From positions 1 through 5,171 of the forward strand of contig JAIKXK010000350.1 of NCBI GenBank assembly GCA_024684155.1: a stretch of 5,171 nucleotides of DNA, given 5' to 3'. Positions 1 to 5,128 of the stretch are shown piece by piece. The stretch's first letter is position 1. Every line of letters begins with the position of its first letter. The DNA is from Lachnospiraceae bacterium (lineage in GTDB: Bacteria; Bacillota; Clostridia; Lachnospirales; Lachnospiraceae). The notes beneath the pieces are model-generated. The model saw nothing but the letters and a program-made list of their open reading frames with translations, was not told where the DNA came from and did no database searches. The position numbers were made by a program, and so were the translations under genes.

Positions 1-17
1 AATAACCGACACCTATA

Positions 18-23
18 TGTCAA
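18..23 (-). promoter_or_regulatory. Consensus -35 hexamer of a possible divergent promoter
   Basis: Read on the - strand, 23-18 is TTGACA, a perfect sigma-A type -35 box. With a 17-bp spacer its -10 box would fall just outside the left edge, so the promoter cannot be completed from this window. Because it overlaps the palindrome at 21-40, a protein bound there would compete with RNA polymerase. It suggests a divergently transcribed gene to the left. Confidence 0.3.
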
Positions 24-40
24 GCACATATTTGTGCTTG
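21..40. promoter_or_regulatory. Perfect palindrome, likely operator upstream of the XRE gene
   Basis: Arms CAAGCACA (21-28) and TGTGCTTG (33-40) are exact reverse complements around a 4-bp TATT centre. A 20-bp dyad like this fits the binding site of a dimeric helix-turn-helix protein, and an XRE-family regulator starts about 115 bp downstream. No T-run follows, so a terminator is unlikely. That the XRE protein itself binds here is inference. The left arm overlaps a TTGACA hexamer read leftward (23-18). Confidence 0.6.
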
Positions 41-75
41 TAAGTTGCTCCAAAAAAACGTACATATTTGTGCTT
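26..75 (+). repeat. 14-bp direct repeat, second operator copy
   Basis: ACATATTTGTGCTT occurs at 26-39 (the core and right arm of the palindrome) and again, identical, at 62-75; the offset is 36 bp. At the second copy the left arm is decayed: over 57-76 only 5 of 8 arm pairs are complementary. The second copy ends 7 bp before the proposed -35 box of the regulator gene. This looks like a strong and a weak operator in tandem, or an activator site next to a promoter. Confidence 0.6.
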
Positions 76-82
76 ATTGAAC

Positions 83-111
83 TTTAGAATGAACTCTGGC
101 TGTGATAAAAT
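83..111 (+). promoter_or_regulatory. Candidate promoter of the regulator-M-R operon
   Basis: TTTAGA (83-88, 4 of 6 to TTGACA), a 17-bp spacer and TAAAAT (106-111, 5 of 6 to TATAAT). Transcription would begin near 118, leaving a leader of about 38 nt before the first start codon. The repeated operator-like motif lies immediately upstream, centred near -50 and -88 from that start, which are positions used by activators as well as by upstream repressors. Other weak -10 matches exist (for example TATAGT at 122-127), so the exact promoter is uncertain. Confidence 0.4.
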
Positions 112-155
112 GAAAATGTTATATAGTAAGAACGTAAAGAAAAATTGGAGGAAGA

Positions 156-791
156 GTGGAAGTGTACGATACTCCCCATAGTGATAACAAACGTGAAATA
201 GTGAAAGACGAATTGCCAAATCGAATTGGTAGCAGAATTCGGAAAACAAGATTAGCGTTAGATTTGAAGCAGGCCGAGCTAGGTGAAAAGGTGGGTTTGA
301 CCGCTGATAGAATTCAAAAATATGAGAATGGTGCTCGTAAGCCCAAAAATGAAATGTTAGAAAAAATAGCTGCAGCTATGAATATAGAGGTCGATACCTT
401 ATTGGATCCTTCATTAGATAGCGATTTAGGAGCTGTATTTGCCCTCTTCGAGTTGGAAAAGACACGTGAACTTAAGGTAAAAAAATCAAATGGGCGTAAT
501 ATCTTAGAATTTGAAGATGGAAAAAATGGTCCAATAAATGAGTATCTTGATGAATGGATTAAAAAGAAGGCCAAAATTGAAAGAAAGCTAGAAAAGGCTT
601 CGTCTGAAGAGGAACGTAAGAAAATTTTGAATGATTACGAATTATGGAAGATGCGATTCCCACGTTCTTGTGATGAAGAGAAAGAGGAGGAAGAGGCCGA
701 ACGAGCAAAAGATAAAGATAAAGCAGAGGAAAGACTTCGAATGGTCAGAGAAAAGTGGCAAATTGGGAATAATAATTATCCTGAGAGCTAA
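156..791 (+). CDS. XRE-family helix-turn-helix transcriptional regulator with charged C-terminal extension
   Basis: This is a cytoplasmic DNA-binding regulator, 211 aa. Residues about 24-83 form a Cro/C1-type HTH: IGSRIRKTRLALDLKQAELG, then a recognition-helix region (VGLTADRIQKYENGARKP) and a closing amphipathic helix up to DTLL. Residues 84-170 (LGAVFALFELE, then EWIKKKAKIERK, then YELWKMRFPRS) resemble the C-terminal part of XRE regulators I know from Clostridia-type Bacillota. Residues 172-200 are almost all E, K, D and R, probably helical or coiled coil. No in-frame ATG exists early. GTG at 156 sits only 4 nt after GGAGG (147-151), whereas GTG at 162 sits 10 nt after it, so the true start may be two codons later. 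It heads the methyltransferase-endonuclease operon, so a controller role is plausible, though classical R-M controller (C) proteins are only about 80 aa. The palindrome upstream suggests autoregulation. HTH assignment is firm; target genes are inferred. Confidence 0.88.
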   Translation: MEVYDTPHSDNKREIVKDELPNRIGSRIRKTRLALDLKQAELGEKVGLTADRIQKYENGARKPKNEMLEKIAAAMNIEVDTLLDPSLDSDLGAVFALFELEKTRELKVKKSNGRNILEFEDGKNGPINEYLDEWIKKKAKIERKLEKASSEEERKKILNDYELWKMRFPRSCDEEKEEEEAERAKDKDKAEERLRMVREKWQIGNNNYPES

Positions 792-836
792 AACAACATA
801 AAAAAGAATAATACAAAAGACTGGAGAATAATTAAA

Positions 837-2171
837 ATGCCAAAATATGCAATCGATTTATTTTGTGGAGCTGGTGGATGCTCAGAAGGATTAATACAAG
901 CAGGGTTTAATATACTATTTAGTTCAGATATAAGTGATATGGTCGAAAAAACGTATGTACATAGACATGAACAATTGGGGTTAATACAGGGATATAACAC
1001 ATGGTTTGAAAGATCGGATATAAAAGATTTAACAGGAACAGTAATTAGAAATAGGATACAGGCATTACAGATATTTAATGGAGGTCCAATACCAGAGATA
1101 GATTTAATGATAGGAGGACCTAGCTGCCAAGGATTTTCAAGAGCTGGACGAAGGGACAAAAAGGATCCACGAAATAAACTCTTTGGAGAATATGTGAGAG
1201 TAATACATGAGGTACAACCAAAATATATCGTACTTGAAAACGTAGAAGGCTTTATGGACATGCAGTTTTATGGATACAAGGGATTGGAACTACCGAATCA
1301 AAAAACACCGGTATATCCAGATGGGACTGTAACGCCAGTTATATTAAGGGCAGAATTAGAAAGAATAGGGTACCATACATTAAAGCCTCGAATACTTAAT
1401 GCAGCAGATTATGGTGTGCCACAAAGAAGAAATCGCGTAATATTTATTGGGTATAGGAACGGGTTACAAGTACCAACTTACCCAGAGCCTTTATTAAAGC
1501 CAGAAGAGCATATAACACTAAAAGCCGCAATAGGTGACTTAATAAAGGATGATAATATACGTAGAGTTGTAAATGGATTTGGATTTCCATACCAGCAAGA
1601 AAGCCACGAAGGAAGGACTCCAGATGTGAATGGTCATCCTATAGAGGCGGGGGAGAACCAAACATGTGATGAGCTATCAAGAATTACGCCAATAGTACAA
1701 GAACGTTTTTCATTGTTTAAACCAGGTGAAACAGGTACAAGTTTAAGAAAAAGAATACATATAAGTGGTATAGACATCACTAACAAACCGCATTTAATAG
1801 AACATTGCAAACTAGAGCTTGGAAAATCCGAAAAAGAAGTAATCAAGTTGTATAAAAGTGGAAAAGCATCGGATGAAGAAATTGATGTGCTTTTAACCAA
1901 AAAAAATGTTCGTCAAAGATGGAATCCAGATATGCCATCAGCTACTGTCGTAAGCATACCAGACGACTATATTAGTCCTTGGGAAGATAGAACTTTTAGT
2001 GTTAGAGAGATGGCGAGACTACAATCATTTGACGATTCGTTTGAATTTTTAGGAAAAAGAACAACCGGTGGTTTGAAGCGTAGAGAGGAAGTACCACAAT
2101 ATACTCAGGTTGGTAATGCTGTTCCGCCGCTATTAGCAAGAGCAGTAGCAGCTGAAATAATGAAAATTTAG
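837..2171 (+). CDS. C5-cytosine DNA methyltransferase of a type II restriction-modification system
   Basis: This enzyme transfers a methyl group from S-adenosylmethionine to carbon 5 of a cytosine in a specific DNA sequence, protecting host DNA from the adjacent endonuclease. The family motifs are present in order. Motif I (SAM binding) is DLFCGAGG at residues 7-14. Motif IV is GGPSCQGFS at 93-101, with catalytic Cys97. Motif VI is ENV at 134-136. Motif VIII is QRRNR at 196-200. Motif IX is about 357-400 (PSATVVS, then VREMARLQSF). Motif X is QVGNAVPP at 424-431. The target recognition domain lies roughly at 210-355; the recognised sequence cannot be read from it. At 444 aa it is full length, slightly long for the family. 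Motif IV has Ser where Pro is commonest before the Cys, a tolerated variant. ATG at 837 follows GGAG (823-826) at 10 nt. It lies 45 bp after the regulator gene and 11 bp before the endonuclease gene. No frameshift or missing catalytic residue is seen. Confidence 0.96.
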   Translation: MPKYAIDLFCGAGGCSEGLIQAGFNILFSSDISDMVEKTYVHRHEQLGLIQGYNTWFERSDIKDLTGTVIRNRIQALQIFNGGPIPEIDLMIGGPSCQGFSRAGRRDKKDPRNKLFGEYVRVIHEVQPKYIVLENVEGFMDMQFYGYKGLELPNQKTPVYPDGTVTPVILRAELERIGYHTLKPRILNAADYGVPQRRNRVIFIGYRNGLQVPTYPEPLLKPEEHITLKAAIGDLIKDDNIRRVVNGFGFPYQQESHEGRTPDVNGHPIEAGENQTCDELSRITPIVQERFSLFKPGETGTSLRKRIHISGIDITNKPHLIEHCKLELGKSEKEVIKLYKSGKASDEEIDVLLTKKNVRQRWNPDMPSATVVSIPDDYISPWEDRTFSVREMARLQSFDDSFEFLGKRTTGGLKRREEVPQYTQVGNAVPPLLARAVAAEIMKI

Positions 2172-2182
2172 AAGGAGAAAAA

Positions 2183-3397
2183 ATGCTTAGTGCCGCTAAT
2201 GTAGATATAAGAACTTATTTACCATATTTTGCAAACTTAGGATTACCAGTAGCTTTCATAGTGCCAACGCCAACTGGATTAAAAAAAAGTATTATGGATG
2301 CTACGGGACCGGTCAGAGAGACCTTGTTAGAGACTGGAATACATGACTATTCAAAACAAGCACAGGGAAACGAAAATAAAGTCTATAGAGAGGCATATTT
2401 TATGGAAGCAGATAGGCTTGTGGACGCTAGGGCTTCGCTATACAGACCTACAACAAAAAATGGTGATCCACGTATATGGTTTTCAAGACTTGGACAATAT
2501 GCGCAAGAATATGATTTATTGGCATTAGTGGTACATGATGAAGCAATTTATGTCATAAACCTATCTAGAAGAGATATAGTACATTCAATGTATGAAGGAG
2601 GGATAGGTGAAACGCTATATGAATTTAGCGATGAACAAGATACGATAGCCGATGAATTATTAAGTAAATTGGTGGAAATACATCATAGAGGATTCCTACG
2701 AACAATAACCGACGGAGACCCAGGTGTAGGCGATACCTTAGAACATGCATTAGGTATAGCAAGAAATAACAGACGTACTCCGGATTACAGAGGGATAGAG
2801 CTAAAAGCTAAACGAATAGCTGGGAGAATGCGTACAGGAGCGAGACGAACACGAAGTAATCGTAGCACTTTATTTGATCAGGTCCCAGACTGGAGAGCCA
2901 GTGGAATAGATCGAAATGAATTGTTAGATAGATACGGTTGGTGGGATGATGAAGAACAAAGACTTGAACTATATTGTACACTCACAGCCAATAGACCAAA
3001 CCCTCAAGGCTTATATTTACAGGTTGAAGAAGATGAGAATCGCTTAGTTAACTATTGTCAGCGTGGACGCTTGGCAGAATATGTGTTGCAATGGCAGATA
3101 AGTAAACTACAGGATAGGCTACTTGAAAAACATCCTAAAACATTTTGGGTTGAAGCAACAAGCGTATTTGAAAACGGAGTAGAGTACTTTAAATACGACT
3201 ATGTTACATATACTAGAGACCCTAATGCATCCCTTTTACCTACGTTGATAGATGAGGGTATAATAACAGTTGATTACTTATTACATAGATATCCATTTAA
3301 ACCAACTAGAGATCATGGTTTTCCATTCAAAATCAATGGAAGGGATTTAGATTTGTTATTCCCCGAGCAGAGATACTTTGACCTGTCGGAACTTTAA
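2183..3397 (+). CDS. MvaI/BcnI-family type II restriction endonuclease with extra N-terminal domain
   Basis: This is the probable DNA-cleaving partner of the upstream methyltransferase. Residues about 171-404 carry the MvaI/BcnI signature: GDPGVGDTLEHALGI (178-192), then PDYRGIELKAKR (200-211). The latter gives a PD-(D/E)XK active site as D201-X4-E206-X-K208, the spacing known for this family. It is followed by TLFDQVPDW (229-237) and a C-terminal RDHGFPFKI (376-384) that may contain another catalytic or DNA-contacting His (H378, inference). Known MvaI and BcnI are about 240 aa and cut CCWGG and CCSGG; this protein has about 170 further N-terminal residues. These have conserved-looking stretches (PTPTGLKKSIMDA at 28-40; HDYSKQAQG at 54-62; SLYRPTTKNGDPRIWFSRL at 85-103) followed by a probable beta-strand region (LLALVVHDEAIYVINL, 112-127). 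Their role is unknown; target recognition or autoinhibition are guesses. ATG at 2183 follows AAGGAG (2172-2177) by 5 nt, the strongest ribosome binding site of the operon. Cut site not determinable. Confidence 0.87.
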   Translation: MLSAANVDIRTYLPYFANLGLPVAFIVPTPTGLKKSIMDATGPVRETLLETGIHDYSKQAQGNENKVYREAYFMEADRLVDARASLYRPTTKNGDPRIWFSRLGQYAQEYDLLALVVHDEAIYVINLSRRDIVHSMYEGGIGETLYEFSDEQDTIADELLSKLVEIHHRGFLRTITDGDPGVGDTLEHALGIARNNRRTPDYRGIELKAKRIAGRMRTGARRTRSNRSTLFDQVPDWRASGIDRNELLDRYGWWDDEEQRLELYCTLTANRPNPQGLYLQVEEDENRLVNYCQRGRLAEYVLQWQISKLQDRLLEKHPKTFWVEATSVFENGVEYFKYDYVTYTRDPNASLLPTLIDEGIITVDYLLHRYPFKPTRDHGFPFKINGRDLDLLFPEQRYFDLSEL

Positions 3398-3425
3398 TAT
3401 TACTGCAATTATACTTAGTAACAAA

Positions 3426-3608
3426 GGCAGCAAACACAGAATGTTGGCAATTGACTAAAATAAATAAAGCATGATAATCTACTAGACATATCAATCTACC
3501 CACCAAAATAGATATAAATAGTATCGTTTTTTCACCAATCCTTATAAGAACGGACTATGTATATGATTGATATAAGTTTCAGCTGAAAATAGAGTCTGGC
3601 AGCAAACA
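3426..3608 (+). repeat. 11-bp direct repeat in the intergenic region
   Basis: GGCAGCAAACA is found at 3426-3436, just after the endonuclease gene, and again at 3598-3608, just before the terminator; the offset is 172 bp. The copies bracket most of the non-coding stretch. It may be a relic of a short insertion or duplication, or chance; the flanking bases do not continue the match. Confidence 0.35.
3451..3478 (+). promoter_or_regulatory. Strong promoter-like sequence in the non-coding stretch
   Basis: TTGACT (3451-3456, 5 of 6) and GATAAT (3473-3478, 5 of 6) are separated by 16 bp. This is the best -35/-10 pair seen in the window. It points rightward into sequence with no usable reading frame and towards the terminator at 3626-3655. 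Activity is inferred from sequence only. Confidence 0.4.
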
Positions 3609-3614
3609 GATTCT
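3577..3614 (+). other. Palindrome and stem-loop ahead of the terminator
   Basis: TTTCAGCTGAAA (3577-3588) is a perfect 12-bp palindrome. Directly after it, AGAGTCTG (3591-3598) can pair with CAGATTCT (3607-3614) around an 8-nt loop, eight pairs including one G-U. Together with the terminator stem at 3626-3649 this makes the 3' end of any rightward transcript strongly structured. Role unknown; it may stabilise the 3' end of the R-M mRNA or belong to a small RNA. Confidence 0.35.
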
Positions 3615-3617
3615 GAT

Positions 3618-3655
3618 AAAAAAAAGCAACCCCAAACAGCAAGGGTTGCTTTTTT
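3618..3655. terminator. Bidirectional intrinsic terminator between convergent genes
   Basis: GCAACCC (3626-3632) pairs with GGGTTGC (3643-3649) around a 10-nt loop. Eight A precede the stem (3618-3625) and six T follow it (3650-3655), so it can stop transcription from both sides. Rightward it ends the R-M operon (stop codon at 3397). Leftward it lies directly against the stop codon of the membrane-protein gene (3657-3659). Confidence 0.88.
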
Positions 3656-3656
3656 A

Positions 3657-4346
3657 TTACATTGGAACAGAATTCCAAAGGTCATCTACATCAAGCTTCT
3701 TAGAGCTAAAATCTCGAAATAATGGGTGAGCAGATAAAATCTTAGGGAGAGTGATATTAATATCATTTGTAAAAGGTACTGTACAACCATCACCCTCTAC
3801 ATATTGGTCACCCATATAACGGTATGGAATCCAGAACAATTTTTTCAATTCAGAAATAAGAGTTAATGTATCTTGATGAATATCAGATTGCAAAATAAAT
3901 AAGCTCAGTTCAGATTCGACATTCAAAACAGACTTATATATTTCTTCGACATTGGCGTAAACAAAACTATGACAATAAGCTGGTTGCAATTGACCATTCT
4001 CGAACAATTGCTCAACTGTGTGCGCAAGTTCAGTGGGAGTTAATTCGCAGGAATCAATACCAATATCCAATGTAGAAAATATATTAGTCCATAATAAATA
4101 ATAACCTTTAATCGAAATAAAGAGTTCAGATAATAGAAGTTCTAGAGATTTTTTTCTAATCTTATCAGTACGAAAATCAGTATGTAATTGAAAAAGGAAT
4201 GCAACAAATGTAGACGAGATAGCACCAATAGCTATATCATTTAGGCTTGAATCCCAATTAGGTGAAATGCTAACCGATGAAACACGTACCAATAAAAATA
4301 CAATCATTACGAGAAAGTAAATCCAATATCTTTTAAGAAAAGTCAT
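3657..4346 (-). CDS. Hypothetical protein with two N-terminal membrane helices
   Basis: I do not recognise this protein. With the ATG at 4346-4344 it is 229 aa. That start is chosen because AGGAG (4362-4358) precedes it by 11 nt; a TTG seven codons further upstream (4367) has no ribosome binding site. Two hydrophobic segments are predicted, about 7-25 (YWIYFLVMIVFLLVRVSSV) and 37-54 (DIAIGAISSTFVAFLFQL), separated by a short loop. They are followed by a basic stretch (DKIRKK, 61-66) and a soluble region of about 165 residues that is probably mostly helical and cytoplasmic (positive-inside reasoning). There is no signal peptidase motif and no catalytic motif I can name. It lies 50 bp downstream of the recombinase gene on the same strand and may be co-transcribed or use its own promoter at 4373-4400. 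The two-helix plus soluble-domain layout occurs in some defence effectors, but nothing here proves that role. Confidence 0.75.
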   Translation of the reverse strand: MTFLKRYWIYFLVMIVFLLVRVSSVSISPNWDSSLNDIAIGAISSTFVAFLFQLHTDFRTDKIRKKSLELLLSELFISIKGYYLLWTNIFSTLDIGIDSCELTPTELAHTVEQLFENGQLQPAYCHSFVYANVEEIYKSVLNVESELSLFILQSDIHQDTLTLISELKKLFWIPYRYMGDQYVEGDGCTVPFTNDINITLPKILSAHPLFRDFSSKKLDVDDLWNSVPM

Positions 4347-4372
4347 AAATAGTAAGGCTCCTATCAAAAATC

Positions 4373-4400
4373 AGTATAATTCTAGCATAAATCTTATTAA
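4373..4400 (-). promoter_or_regulatory. Candidate promoter of the membrane-protein gene
   Basis: On the - strand, TTAATA (4400-4395, 4 of 6) and TATACT (4378-4373, 5 of 6) are 16 bp apart, giving a transcription start near 4366, just upstream of the AGGAG at 4362-4358. The -35 box overlaps the stop codon of the recombinase gene and a small dyad (AATCTT at 4390-4395, AAGATT at 4399-4404). Moderate match only; co-transcription with the recombinase is the alternative. Confidence 0.35.
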
Positions 4401-5005
4401 GATTGTGTACTATTTGCAAGGGAAATATACTTGTAAATAGTATTGCGAGATACGTTCATAATTCTGGCAAAATCAGATATGTTTATCTGTTTTGACTGAT
4501 ATAACGTATAATATTTCCAAAACTTATCTGGTAAAGACTCAAAACTCAGTGAAGGACGACCAATACGCTTACCTTTAGCTTTGGCGTTCTCCATACCAGA
4601 TTTAACGCGCTGAGAAATAATATCTCTTTCCATTTCACTAAAGACTGACCACATCATCAACATGCCCTTAGTCATAGGATCTATTTGCGAAGACCGACAA
4701 TCGACCACAAAATTGCCAATAATTAATCTTAAACGTTTGTCCTGTATGATTTGCATTATTTCGCAAAAATGTTTAGTAGAGCGGGTGAGGCGGGACACTT
4801 CAGTAGTAACAATGGTATCTCCATTTGTAACAATATCCATAAGCTTATTAAATTCAACTCGGTCTACTTTTGTGCCTGACTCATATTCATAATATATATT
4901 CTTGGTTTCAGTAACTCCAAGATTAAACAGTTCGCGCTTCTGTCTATCAATGTCTTGTCGGCTTTCGTTCGTAGAGCAGCGAGCATATCCATATGTATTA
5001 TCCAA
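4397..5005 (-). CDS. Small serine recombinase (resolvase/invertase family)
   Basis: This site-specific recombinase cuts and rejoins DNA through a serine-DNA linkage. The 202-aa length is typical of small Tn3/Hin-type enzymes. The catalytic domain (about 4-135) begins YGYARCST with Arg9 and nucleophile Ser11. Arg49 (KVDRVEF) and Arg72/Arg75 (EVSRLTRST) match the resolvase active-site arginines, and ERDIISQR at 126-133 begins the long dimer-interface helix. The arm AKAKGKRIGRP (141-151) leads to a C-terminal helix-turn-helix, INISDFARIMNVSRNTIYKYI (174-194). The Asp usual before the first of the paired arginines (D67 in gamma-delta resolvase) is Ser71 here. Start: TTG at 5005-5003, 7 nt after AGGAGG (5018-5013); no in-frame ATG fits. 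Its substrate may be the repeats just upstream. Whether it resolves, inverts or integrates cannot be decided from sequence. It suggests that the region is or was mobile. Confidence 0.93.
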   Translation of the reverse strand: MDNTYGYARCSTNESRQDIDRQKRELFNLGVTETKNIYYEYESGTKVDRVEFNKLMDIVTNGDTIVTTEVSRLTRSTKHFCEIMQIIQDKRLRLIIGNFVVDCRSSQIDPMTKGMLMMWSVFSEMERDIISQRVKSGMENAKAKGKRIGRPSLSFESLPDKFWKYYTLYQSKQINISDFARIMNVSRNTIYKYISLANSTQS

Positions 5006-5012
5006 AATAAAA

Positions 5013-5018
5013 CCTCCT
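5013..5018 (-). promoter_or_regulatory. Ribosome binding site that fixes the TTG start of the recombinase
   Basis: AGGAGG read on the - strand (5018-5013) lies 7 nt before TTG at 5005. This near-perfect Shine-Dalgarno sequence and spacing decide for the unusual TTG codon, from which the conserved YGYARCST motif follows after a natural N-terminal leader of three residues. Confidence 0.85.
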
Positions 5019-5032
5019 AAAAGTAAAGTGTT

Positions 5033-5079
5033 AAAAAAAAGGTATAATTAATTTTCTGAACATAATTATACCCTTTTTT
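5033..5079 (-). terminator. Terminator-like hairpin upstream of the recombinase gene
   Basis: GGTATAATTA (5041-5050) and TAATTATACC (5063-5072) form a perfect 10-bp stem with a 12-nt loop. On the - strand it is followed by eight T (5040-5033), a canonical intrinsic terminator. Rightward it has C then six T (5074-5079). It lies only 15 nt upstream of the recombinase ribosome binding site, so it would stop leftward transcripts before the gene. Each arm contains TATAAT, so it may instead, or also, act as promoter or operator. Confidence 0.6.
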
Positions 5080-5099
5080 ATTATTAAAAGCATAAATTT

Positions 5100-5128
5100 A
5101 TTATTTTAAAAAGTGTTCACGAAACCAA
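5100..5128 (-). promoter_or_regulatory. Weak candidate promoter for the recombinase
   Basis: On the - strand, TTGGTT (5128-5123, 3 of 6) and AATAAT (5105-5100, 5 of 6) are 17 bp apart. It lies within the inverted repeat 5112-5145, so a recombinase bound there would block it, as resolvases do at their own res sites. A transcript from it would have to pass the terminator-like hairpin. The TATAAT at 5069-5064 is a rival -10 box but has no good -35. Confidence 0.2.

Larger units (their letters stand above)
3485..3655 (+). ncRNA. Candidate small RNA, about 170 nt
   Basis: The region lies between the promoter-like sequence at 3451-3478 and the intrinsic terminator. It has no open frame longer than nine codons with a ribosome binding site, and three possible secondary structures near its 3' end: the palindrome 3577-3588, a stem-loop at 3591-3614 and the terminator stem. 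I do not recognise an RNA family. It would be transcribed towards the end of the convergent membrane-protein gene but would stop just before it, so its targets, if any, are unknown. The alternative is the untranslated tail of the R-M operon mRNA with a chance promoter match. Confidence 0.25.

Noticed and set aside
13..249. Leftward 78-codon frame covering the upstream region
   Set aside because: It runs across the palindrome, the promoter and the start of the regulator gene. Its hydrophobic Phe/Leu-rich product is what antisense A-rich DNA gives by default.
792..836. Separate promoter for the methyltransferase
   Set aside because: AATAAT at 807-812 could be a -10 box, but no acceptable -35 hexamer lies 16-18 bp upstream. 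Co-transcription with the regulator is simpler.
788..1261. Long open frame on the - strand inside the methyltransferase gene
   Set aside because: It is antisense to the strongly supported motifs I and IV of the methyltransferase, has no ribosome binding site of note and no recognisable protein features. The same holds for the antisense frames at 314-574 and 1634-1900, the + frame at 2343-2528 and the + frame at 4662-4892.
1722..2724. CCAGG (CCWGG) at 1722-1726 in the methyltransferase gene and 2720-2724 in the endonuclease gene, as a hint of target specificity
   Set aside because: A rough count expects about three CCWGG sites by chance in an AT-rich window of this size, so seeing two and no CCSGG says nothing reliable about avoidance or specificity.
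3400..3421. Hairpin directly after the endonuclease stop codon
   Set aside because: Only five pairs (TTACT/AGTAA) with a 12-nt loop and no T-run; too weak to call a terminator, and a strong one exists at 3618-3655.
3557..3586. Nine-codon open frame in the candidate small RNA
   Set aside because: No Shine-Dalgarno sequence upstream and the length is what chance gives; it also ends inside the palindrome.
4347..4367. TTG at 4367 as the start of the membrane protein
   Set aside because: No ribosome binding site precedes it, whereas the ATG at 4346 has AGGAG at a usable distance, and the extra seven residues would overlap that AGGAG.
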